Shown here in pieces: positions 1 to 10,100 of a DNA stretch of 64,000 nt. Positions within the stretch are counted from its first letter, which is position 1, and each line of letters opens with the position of its first letter. Under the pieces are notes generated by a model that did not search any database, was not told the origin of the DNA, and saw only the letters and a list, made by a program, of their open reading frames with translations. The stretch is taken from assembly GCA_027563935.2 (NCBI GenBank), contig JANVAS020000203.1, positions 8,432,001 to 8,496,000 on the forward strand, given 5' to 3'. A program made the translations under genes and the position numbers. The stretch is from Costus lasius (taxonomy: Eukaryota > Streptophyta > Magnoliopsida > Zingiberales > Costaceae).

Positions 1-435
1 GCCTTGATGGGTTGACCACGTAGCACCTGTGCGATAGCACCTGGTGGCTACAGGTCGACTGCAGACAGGCGTGTAGCGATGTCTGATTGAGACGACCCAT
101 GAACGCACCTGAGTTAGGCCCGGGGTCACACCCGCTTGCCAGACCTCAGTGTGGTTGTTCAGCCCTGGCGCATGCATGGTTGACCTTATGGTCGACTCAA
201 GTCAGTTAGGACTTGGTGCATGCAAGGGCAGTGGATCTGACTAGGTTGGATGAGTGGATCCCTAGTAATGGACCGTTGTAAGGTTGTAGGGCAAATAAGG
301 AAAAATTAAAATTGATCCCATGGGGTTTTTCGAAAATTTTAATTTTTATGTTGGATCACATGATTGCTGAATGGATGCATATGTTTGTCTATTTAGTCTT
401 ATGTGGGCTGCCCATATTAATTGTGTGCTGTGCTG

Positions 436-532
436 GGGCCTGCGTGCCTGGGATTTAAATTGTAAATTAATTATTGTGATCTGCGCATCACATTGCTTTA
501 ATTTATAAAATGTTATTGACCTGCGTGTCAAT
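436..532 (+). promoter_or_regulatory. Cluster of three CTGCG-loop hairpins in the Copia leader
   Basis: Three hairpins within 100 bp carry the loop CTGCGT or CTGCGC: 436-449 (stem GGGC/GCCT with one G.T), 476-491 (GTGAT/ATCAC) and 515-532 (ATTGAC/GTCAAT). Equivalent hairpins lie in Copia-B and Copia-E. The function is unknown; leader position suggests RNA packaging, dimerisation or translation. Confidence 0.6.
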
Positions 533-986
533 CTTGTCTAGATAGTTAAATTTGTAATTTAATTAGACAAGAGCACTGAGCACACTTGGCAGAGGCGCAT
601 GCAGCAGTGGCTTAACCAGGTGGGAGGTCCAGGGTTCGACTCTGGGACAGGCGCATTTCCCTGGTAGGCGCACCTGAGCTGCAGATGGCGCTTGGGCCCT
701 GGTATGGGCCAGATGAGCAGCAAAAGACCCATGAAGAGCAAGTGAAGACTTAAACTAGGTTAAGGTCTTCTAGGGCTATGGGCTTTTACCACATAAGAAC
801 CATGCTTTCTTTTATTGCTTATATAAGTAGAACAGCATGTTTTAATTTATCTTCTGCTATCACCATAGGAATTGCATGATAGTGAAGAAGATAAAAAGAC
901 CGTGAAAATCCAACGCTAAATATCAAGCTCGTAAGCCTTCTGACGCGAAACCTCACTGTTCTGATTATCGTTGGAGCCGTGTTGTA

Positions 987-1325
987 CCCACTCAGTGGGC
1001 ACGTCCATCTATCTTCAGACGGTGTGGGATTACACCTGTGTGTTACAGAGTAGGGATTTATCCCTTCTCGTTGCTCAGCATAGCACATGGTGGTCCAGGG
1101 AGTAGGTCGGGTCAGCTTGACCATGTAGGCTACATATGTGGCGCATATGGTAGCACATGGAGGCAGCCATCTGTGGGGTCAGAGACTGTGTTGTACCAAC
1201 TCAGTTGGCACAGTCTGCTGGACTGCCCAGATGAAGGGGAATCGCACGGGTTGGCGATCGGCAGGGACTGCCTACCGGAGATTAGTGCTTGTACTCTCTG
1301 TGCATCTTATCTCGCCTGAGCGGGA
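987..1325 (+). promoter_or_regulatory. Three conserved leader hairpins (H1-H3)
   Basis: H1 987-999 (CCCAC-TCA-GTGGG), H2 1196-1208 (CCAAC-TCA-GTTGG), H3 1310-1325 (TCTCGC-CTGA-GCGGGA, one T.G pair). H1 and H2 share their context TTGTACC. The same places in diverged Copia-C fold as well, with other bases. H1 and H2 are self-complementary, as in retroviral dimerisation loops; that role is an inference. Confidence 0.62.
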
Positions 1326-1521
1326 CACGGAGACCAAGTATGAAATCCGGATCCCATCTCACTAAAAGAGTGTCTACTCTTTCGGGCTGTTTTGTTGGAT
1401 TTTTCAAGCCAGATAAAATAGTGAGAAAAAGGAATCTTTCTTAAGTCCTGATCGATTCTTATACATTGATACTGACCTTGCTGTTCTTGCATTGTTGTAG
1501 ATACCTGCAGCAACGAACACC

Positions 1522-4500
1522 ATGAACTTCAATGTGCGATCCCTACTGGAAAGGGAGAAGTTTGCTGGGCCGAACTTCTCTGACTGGTTCGGACACCTTA
1601 AGATCGTTCTTAAGGCAGAGAGGAAACTGTATGTCCTCGAGACGGCGATACCGCCGCAGCCCGCTCCGAACGCCGCAAGGGCGGTTCGGGAAGCCTATGA
1701 AAAGCACGTCAATGATAGCATTGATGTCGCTTGCCTGATGCTAGCGTCTATGACGCCACCGCTGCAGCGTCAGCATGAGGATATGTCTGCTATAGACATG
1801 ATAGCGAACCTCAAGATGCTGTATGCTGCACAGGCGAGGACTGAACGCTATAATTTGACGAAGCTCTTCTTTCAGAGCAAACTGGCTGAAGGGAGCCCAG
1901 TGGGAGCTCATGTGCTCAAGATGATTGGGCACAAGGAGGCTCTAGAGAAACTGGGGCATACCATCAACCAGGAGCTTGCTGTGGATATTATTCTGCAGTC
2001 TCTCCCGCCTTCATTCGACGCGTTCATTATTAACTTTAATATGAACAAATTCGATTGTACTCCGGCAGAGCTGCTGAATATGCTCCTCACTACTGAGGAG
2101 ACTCTGAAGGGAAAGCCTTCGACCTCTGTCTTAATGGTTCCTTTAAGGAACAAGAAGAAGGGGAAGAAGGGCAAAGCCCCTGTCAAGAGCTACAGCAAGG
2201 CTTTGAAGCAAAAGGTCAAGCGGTCCAAGGAATACAGGTGTTTCCACTGTGGCCAGCTGGGTCACTGGAAAAAGGACTGTAAAGTGCTCCAAGGAGATAA
2301 GAGGGGAAGCTTCGCTTCTGGCTCAGGTATATTCGTGACTGAGGTCATGTTTTCTTCTTCTATATCATGTGTGTTGGACACTGCATGTGGAGTTCACATT
2401 TGTTCAAATGTACAGGAACTCAAGAGAAGAAGGCAGGTGGGACAGCATGAGATGGACCTACGCGTTGGAAACGGGGCACGGGTTGCTGCTGTTGCTGTAG
2501 GAGACTACTTCATTTCTTTACCATCTGGAATTGTATTGGAACTAAACAATTGTTATTTTGTTCCCAGTATTACTAAAAATATTATCTCCATTCCTGCTCT
2601 TGTCAGGAAGGGATTTTCCTTTGAATGCAATATTTCAAAGTGTATTTTGTCTTTTGATAATATTGTTTATGCAACTGGTTCAATTAGCAATGGGTTATAC
2701 ATGTTGGACATGGAATGTTCGATACAGCAAATTGATATTAAGAAAGCCAAGAATGCTGATGACAGCACCTTGCTATGGCATAGTCGTTTAGGCCATATAA
2801 ACGAGAAACGCATTAAGCGGTTGCATGATCATGGACTGCTGGGATCATTCTCCTATGAGGAGATTGATACATGCAAAGCTTGTTTGATGGGTAAAATGAC
2901 GAAGTCACCTTTTCCTCACAAAGGTCAAAGGGCTTCAGGTTTACTTGACCTTATACATAGTGATGTGTGTGGGCCATTTAGTAAACATGCCAGAGGTGGC
3001 TATCAGTACTTCATTACCTTTACTGATGATTTCAGTAGGTATGGGTATGTCTATCTGATGAGACATAAAAGTGAATCTTTTGACAAGTTCAAAGAGTTCA
3101 AAAATGAAGTACAGAATCAGCTAGGCCGAAATATCAAGGCACTTCGCTCAGATCGAGGTGGTGAATACTTGAGTCATACGTTTACTGACTATCTGAAGGA
3201 GTGTGGGATTATCTCACAGCTCACTCCGCCAGGAACACCGCAATGGAATGGTGTGTCCGAGAGGAGAAATAGAACGTTACTTGATATGGTTCGTTCTATG
3301 ATGAGTCAGGCTTCTTTACCCAACTCCTTTTGGGGTTTTGCACTGGAAACAGCTGCAAAGGTACTAAACCGAGTGCCATCCAAGGCCGTTTCAAAGACGC
3401 CATATGAGTTATGGTATGGGAAACAGCCAAGCTTGACATTTATCAGGATCTAGGGTTGCGAGGCTTATGTCAAAAAGCTCGCCTCTGGGAAACTAGAGAG
3501 CAGATCTGACAAATGTATCTTTGTCGGTTACCCTAAGGAAACTAAGGGTTATTATTTCTACGACCCCAAGGAGAACAAGGTATTTGTTGCTCGGACGGCC
3601 ATATTTCTTGAGAAGGAGTTTCTTCTGCAAGAGGCCAGTGGGAGAGAAATAAAGCTGGATGAGAATCCAGAGGTAGGACAAAGTGCTCAAGCAGAATTGG
3701 ATGAGCCTGAGCCGGTAGATCAGGTTATTGAACAACCTGAGGCTCAGATATCACGGGAACCGCGAAGATCGGGAAGGATCCGTCGACAACCTGAGCGTTA
3801 TGACGGAGTCTACATCATTGATAATGATGAACCCCTCACTTATGCGGATGCGGTCAGTGGACCGGAGTCAGCGAGATGGCTTGAAGCTATGCGCGCCGAG
3901 ATGGACTCCATGTCAGATAACCAAGTTTGGGATTTGGTTGATCCGCCTCCGGGAGTTATCCCTATAGGCTGTAAATGGATCTTCAAGAAGAAGATTGACA
4001 TGGATGGTAACGTAGTTACCTATAAAGGCAGGCTAGTTGCGAAAGGTTTCAAACAAATCTACGGGATAGATTATGATGAAACTTTCTCACCTGTAGCTAT
4101 GTTTAAGTCTATTCGGATTCTTTTCGCGATAGCTGCATATTATGATTATGAGATTTGGCAGATGGATGTGAAAACAGCTTTCCTTAATGGAAATCTGGAT
4201 GAGGATGTGTATATGACACAACCTGAGGGTTTCACTAATCCAGCAGATCGTCATAAGATATGCAAGTTAAAGAAGTCCATTTATGGACTTAAGCAAGCAT
4301 CTAGAAGCTGGAATATTCGTTTTGATGAATCAATCAGTGAATTTGGTTTCATCAAGAACGAGGATGACCCGTGTGTATATAAGAGGTTTAGTGGGAGCGT
4401 AATTACTTTCTTAGTCCTCTACGTCGATGATATCTTGATCATTGGAAATGACATTCCTGAAATGCATGCTGTTAAGGCATGGCTGAGGAAATGTTTCCAG

Positions 4501-5403
4501 ATGAAAGATCTAGGAGAAGCAGCCTATGTGTTAGGTGTGAAGATCTACAGGGATAGATCGAAGAGGCTTCTCGGGCTGTGCCAGAGTACTTACATCGAAA
4601 AGGTCCTGGAGAGATTTCATTTAGAGAATTCTAAACGAGGATATCTTCCAGTCAGACATGGTCTGAATCTTTCGAAGAGTCAGTGTCCACAAACACAGAC
4701 TGAGAAAGATGAAATGGACAATACGCCTTATGCTTCGGCTATTGGATCCATTATGTATGCGATGTTGTGTACTCGCCCAGACGTCGCTTACGGGTTAAGC
4801 GTGACCAGTCGTTTCCAAAGTAATCCAGGTATGGCGCACTGGATTGCAGTCAAGAACATTTTAAAATATCTGCGGAGAACCAAAGATATGTTCTTGATAT
4901 ATGGTGGTCAGGAAGAACTCAGTATAGAGGGATATACTGACGCTTCGTTCCAGTCAGACCAGGATGATTTCCGATCGCAATCAGGCTATGTTTTTAGCTT
5001 GAATGGAGGTTCAGTGGTGTGGAAGAGTTTCAAACAGTCAACTGTTGCTGATTCCACAACAGAAGCCGAGTATGTTGCAGCCTCGGAAGCATCCAAGGAG
5101 GCAGTGTGGATTCGTAAGTTCGTGAGAGAACTTGGTGTCGTTCCTTCGAGTGCAGATCCTTTGGTTATCTTCTGTGATAACACTGGAGCAATCGCACAAG
5201 CAAAGGAACCACGGTCGCACCAGAAGTCCAAGCACATACAGAGAAGGTTTCATTTGATCAGGGAGATCATAGATCGTGGCGAGATCAAAATCTGCAAGGT
5301 TCATACAGATGACAATCTGGCAGACCCGCTTACCAAGCCTCTGGCGCAGCAGAAGCATGAGAAGCACTGTAATAATATGGGTTTGAGATTTCTCAACCAT
5401 TAG
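1522..5403 (+). pseudogene. gag-pol: Copia-A gag-pol polyprotein, one in-frame stop
   Basis: A single frame of about 1,293 codons encodes the particle protein, protease, integrase, reverse transcriptase and RNase H of a Copia element. Domain order is the Copia order, with integrase before reverse transcriptase. Visible motifs are the UBN2-type gag, a complete CCHC knuckle at residues 240-253, the protease motif DTACGVH from D286, an integrase zinc finger from about 419, a DD35E triad at D481, D544 and E580, the YVDD box at 967-970, RNase H aspartate about 1140, and the C-terminal ADPLTKPL motif. The frame is broken only by TAG at 3451-3453, where relatives have tryptophan (TGG), just after the integrase core. 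The start is chosen because all three better copies begin at this ATG. Readthrough is possible but decay is the simpler reading. Confidence 0.9.
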
Positions 5404-5412
5404 ATTAAGTGC

Positions 5413-5423
5413 AAGTGGGAGAT
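5413..5423 (+). other. Copia-A polypurine tract
   Basis: The purine-rich stretch AAGTGGGAGA lies directly before the TGTTGGGG start of the 3' LTR, where plus-strand DNA synthesis is primed. The same tract stands beside the 3' LTRs of Copia-B, -D and -E. Confidence 0.8.
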
Positions 5424-7113
5424 TGTTGGGGTATGCCCTTAAGGCTAATGTTTGAGGCCTGTGGAAATGTATCTGTATCATGTAATAAACTGTTATGTTT
5501 ATAAAGGCATGGTTGTTATTCAGTTAGCTACATTGTCTGCTGCAATATATGTTCTTCTGAATAATGTCTCAAAGCTGTTCAGCTAGGCTGACATGCAGTT
5601 AAGTCCTTAGTCGATGTATCTTGGTGAACATGAGACAGCCTTGATATGGTTAAGACTAATATGTGTTCTAATCTTATAGGATGCTTCGAGTATGGAATAA
5701 GATGTAGACTCATGGGTACATTGGATGTACTGGACAGACCCTACTAGGATGTTCAATTGTTTGTCACAATGTGAATATTCCTTGTATATGACAAGTGGCA
5801 CATTTCCTCTGACTTGAGATCACTTGTGTTTTCTAAATGATGATTGTCATTATTTTGAGGTAGTTCAATATCATTTGAAACATAATGATTATAGACTAAC
5901 TTGGATGATGAGCTTGAGTCAGGTTAGGGCACTAGTGATAGACATAGGATTGCCGTCTCCTTGTTTAAGGAGTGTGATGTTCTAAAGGGGCCCCCTGGAT
6001 GAGATGATTGAGAAAAGAGTATGGCCATACCCAGGTGACTATGTTCATATGATCTAATCATGCTCATCATATTGGAGTTACAAGCTTGACACGCTTGTCC
6101 AATAAGAACGTCCAGTGGTAAAGGAAATATGCATGCCTTGTGATTTGATTCACACTTGTGCTGTGGTATGGGTGTAGTCTTGGAAGACTCTTTCCTTTAT
6201 ATCGGGAGACAGTGATGTGTTGCTAGATACCCCTCACTGATCGTGATAATGTAAGTTATCGTTACCGACATTTAAAGGAAACCCTCAGGGTCGCACAATT
6301 TGATGATATGGCTTACTTAAGTCAGATCGTGTGGACTGAATTGTTTGAGTTCAGTTTGAAGGGATTTAATCTCTGATTGTAAGTGAGATCTGGTCTGATC
6401 ATGTTTGATTGATTAGGGCTTCAGATCGGTAAGCTTCGATTGAGAGATTGGATGCTAGATCGGTCAGATCAGAAGCATTAAGAGATCAACGGTCAGATCA
6501 AGAACCTTGTGGTTTAATTATGATTTGGACTAGTTGCTTGGCTTATTTGGTTTGTGAACCGAACCAAAGTGAACCAGCTCAAATGAGCGCATGGTTCAAA
6601 AGGGTGAAGAGAGATTTGCGACTTGGTGTGCGCATGTGAACGTTGAGAGGTGGTTTGCTATTTTTAGATAGCAACTCCCTAAACGTGACCACGCTCCACG
6701 CTTCTCTTCTTGACGCCTCTTCTCGCCTCGCCTCTCCACTAGTCGAAACAAGTTTTCTCTTGTGTCGTGAAGAAGGTGGACGAAGAAGGAAAAGAAAATT
6801 TGCCAAGAAGTTTTCATCCCTTTCCATTCGATCAAGGACACTTTGGAGCCTTGCTAGCACAAGGAGCGACAAAGAGTTTGCCATCATCCTCTTGTGTGCG
6901 AATCCCTTTGGAGAAGAAGCAATTGACTCTTTGCTTCCAAGGCAACATCTAGGCTATGGCGATGGTATGATCGTTTTCATTAATCTTTATTAGCCTTTTA
7001 TTGAGTTGATCATTTAACATGCAAGTTGATCCTATAACCCTAATTTCCGCAAGACAAAGTTTTATATGCGCCATCACTTTAGGGTTATGCTCCCCCTTGA
7101 AGGGGACTCTTCA
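5424..7113 (+). repeat. Copia-A 3' LTR (1,690 bp)
   Basis: Begins TGTTGGGG after the polypurine tract and ends ...CTTCA at the point where Gypsy-1 sequence starts. It matches the other Copia LTRs along its length. It carries the conserved inverted repeat at 6245-6260 (one stem pair is T.G in this copy) and, 8 bp from its end, the palindrome CCCCTT-G-AAGGGG (7093-7105). A 64-codon open frame on the opposite strand (5607-5801) is shared with three other copies but has no recognisable domain. Promoter and start site could not be placed. Confidence 0.9.
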
Positions 7114-10100
7114 GTAACTACCACTGACTGACCCGTAGTGCCGCTACTGAAGTAACTGGATGTCTGCTCAGTGCATCAGCCACTACATTGGCCTTTCCAG
7201 CCTGATACTGAATAGAGAAATCATAGTCTTTGATCAACTCCATCCATCTTCTTTGTCTCATGTTCAACTCCTTCTGAGTGAAGATGTACTTGAGACTCTG
7301 GTGGTCAGTGAACAGATCAAACTCTTGACCCAACAAATAGTGACGCCATATCTTCAGAGCAAAGACTACGGCCGCCAACTCTAAGTCATGAGTAGGGTAG
7401 TTCAACTCATACTCCTTCAGTTGTCTCGAAGCATAGGCTACCACAGAACCCTTCTGCATCAAGACACAACCCAATCCTTTGCCTGAGGCATCAGTATAAA
7501 CAGTAAACCTTTCCCCATCACTAGGAATAATGAGGATCGGTGTACTAGTCAACCTCCTCTTCAGCTCCTGAAAGCTCTCTTCACACTTGTCATCCCAATT
7601 AAACTTGGCCTCCTTTCTGGTCAATTTAGTTAAAGGACCTGCCAGCTTGGAGAATCCCTCAACAAATCTCCGGTAGTAACCTGCTAAACCCAGGAAACTT
7701 CTGATCTCAGTAGCACTAGTCGGTCTTCCCCAATCAAGGATGGCTTGCACTTTAATTGGATCCACAGACACTCCCTGACCAGAAATCACATGCCCCAAGA
7801 AACTGATCTTCTCTAGCCAGAACTCACACTTACTAGCCTTGGCATATAATCGATTCTTCCTCAGAATCTCCAGCACTCTGCGCAAGTCACTGACATGATC
7901 CGAAGTAGTCCGTGAGTATACCAAGATATCATCTATGAAGACTACCACACATGAATCAAGTAATTCATGAAATACCCTGTTCATCAAATCCATGAAGACA
8001 GCAGGTGCATTCGTCAGTCCAAAAGGCATAACTAGAAATTCAAAATGCCCATACCTGGTCCTGAAAGCAGTCTTAAATATATCCTCATCCTTGACCCTAA
8101 GCTGGTAATACCCTGATCTCAGGTCAATCTTAGAGAACACTGTCGCTCCCTGTAATTGACCCTAAGCTTGGTTCAGTTGCCTGTAGTCTATACACATCCT
8201 CAGGGTTCCATCTTTCTTCTTTACAAACAGCACTGGCGCTCCCCAAGGAGAAGCACTAGGCCGAATGTAACCTTTCTCCAGCAAATCCTCCAGTTGCTTC
8301 TTAAGCTCGGCCAACTCTGAGGTAGCCATGCGGTAAGGAGCTCTGGAGATAGGTGCAGTACCTGGCACCAACTCAATGCCAAACTCTACCTCTCGTATTG
8401 GTGGCAAGCCTGAAAATTCCTCAGAGAACACATCAGGAAACTCTTTCACCACCGCCATCTGAGTCAAATCAGGAGTAGAATCATCCTGCACCTTAACATG
8501 TGCAAGATAACCCTTGCACCCACTAGCAAGTAACTTCCTGGCCTGCAGGAAAGATATCACATGCGGTCCTTGGTCTGACACTAGACCTCTCACAAAAATC
8601 CGACCCCCATCTAGCAGATTCAAGGTGATTACTTTCTCAAAGCAATCCACAGTAGCATGATGTGAGGATAACCAATCCATACCTAGGATGACATCATAAT
8701 CTTGCATGTCTAAAACGATTAGATCTACAAGAAACTCATAACCCTCTACATGCACTACACAATCAGCACAAACAGTATCTGTAGATAATGATTTTCCTAA
8801 GGGGGTACTTACAGACACAACATAATTCAGCACCTTAGGCAACACAGGTAAACATGCAGCAAACTTAACAGATACAAAAGACAAATTTGCACCAGGGTCA
8901 AATAAAATGCGAGCTAACTGATCGAATACAAATAAGGTACCTTCCACGACGGATCGGGAAGCTCGTGTATCCTTCTCAGCCACAGCATAAACTCTAGTCT
9001 GGACTGTAGGCTTATCTGCGCCTCTCTGCCGCATTTCTGGTTCTTTGCAGTCCTTAGCCATGTGCCCTGGTTTCTTACACCTGAAGCATACACCATTCTT
9101 CTTATAACAATCCTTCATCAGATGTCCCTTGAGCCCACAATAATGACAAGTCCAGTTCTCAGTGTTGCTGTTCTTTACATCCCTGGTATCCCTGGACTGC
9201 TGCAGTGCCTTGTAAGAGTAAGGCTTATACCTGCTCTTCTTGTAGTCCTTATGCCTAGGGTACTTCTTACCCTTGCCGCCATTACCATACTGAGGAGCCG
9301 CCGCCTCAGCTGCAGGAATCACAGTCACGGCCACACTAGAACTCCTCTCAAATATGTACCTCTCAATGGTGCGTGCTCGTCCAACAGTCTCAACATAAGT
9401 CTCCAAGTGCTGAGCACCCACCTGCTCTCGAATATCCCATCTGAGACCTCTGAGAAACTTGGTAGCCCTCCTCTTTTCAGTGTTTATCAGGTGAGGGGCA
9501 TACTTTCCCAACTTAGTAAACTGTAACTCATACTGATCCACAGTCAGATCACCCTGCTCCAGATGAATAAATTCCACCTCTCGGTCCTCCACCAAGCTAT
9601 CGGGGAAGTACTTCTCATTAAATTGAGACAAGAAGTAGGGCCAATTTACTGTTTCTTGTCTTTCCACAGCTAACCTCACCACGCCCTTCCACCACTCATC
9701 TGCGTCACCACGCATCATATAGGTGGCCAGACACAGCTTGTCCTCATCTGAGCAACGCATGACTTGAAAAATCTTGTCCAAGCATAACTGCCAGTTCTCT
9801 GCATTACTTAATTCTGAGCCCCCATAAAAAGAACTAGGACCCACTTTCTGGAATTCACTCACAAGCGAGGCATAGCGCCTGTGAGCGCCTTCCTGAGAGT
9901 CAGTCCCCACCCCTCGAGTAGTAGTCTGGGATCTCTCTTGAGTCAATTGCTGCAAGAGCTGCTGTTGCGCTTCTTGATGCTGAGTCTGTTGCTGCTGCAG
10001 CATCTGAGCTTGCCTCTCTATCATGGCACCCTGTTGTTGTACCATGCCTGTCAGAGTCGCAATGGCTCTCGTGAGATCTGAGGTCTGCTCGCCTTCACTG

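Larger units (their letters stand above)
1..1521 (+). other. Copia-A untranslated leader (partial)
   Basis: Non-coding leader between the (off-window) primer-binding site and the gag start. It aligns by eye with the leaders of Copia-B (25037-26837) and Copia-E (58270-60156). It contains three hairpins with CTGCG-type loops (436-449, 476-491, 515-532), a tRNA T-arm-like segment (626-648), paired inverted repeats at 987-999 and 1196-1208, a CUGA-loop hairpin at 1310-1325, a 7-bp-stem hairpin at 1365-1382, and a branch-point/acceptor-like stretch ending TAG at 1500. Short open frames occur in it on both strands but none shows protein features. Confidence 0.8.
1..7113 (+). mobile_element. Copia-A, Ty1/Copia retrotransposon, 5' LTR beyond window
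   Basis: This is the right-hand 7.1 kb of a Copia element read on the plus strand: leader (1-1521), gag-pol (1522-5403), polypurine tract (about 5413-5422) and 3' LTR (5424-7113). Alignment by eye to the Copia-B leader puts base 1 about 290 bp downstream of the primer-binding site, so the 5' LTR lies just outside the window. The 3' LTR runs straight into Gypsy-1 coding sequence at 7114, so Copia-A inserted into Gypsy-1 and is younger than it. The size, the LTR length of about 1.7 kb and the TGTTGGGG start suggest the Angela/BARE lineage; that lineage name is an inference. Confidence 0.9.

Noticed and set aside
600..660. Functional tRNA gene
   Set aside because: Only a T-arm and a weak A box are present; acceptor and anticodon arms cannot be drawn and the A-B box distance is too short.
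6643..6993. 116-codon frame near the Copia-A LTR end
   Set aside because: It is not kept in the other LTR copies and has no recognisable feature.
9062..9526. Plus-strand 154-codon frame opposite the Gypsy gag
   Set aside because: Mirror frame of the real gag on the minus strand; repeated at 16328-16792 only because the copies are duplicated.
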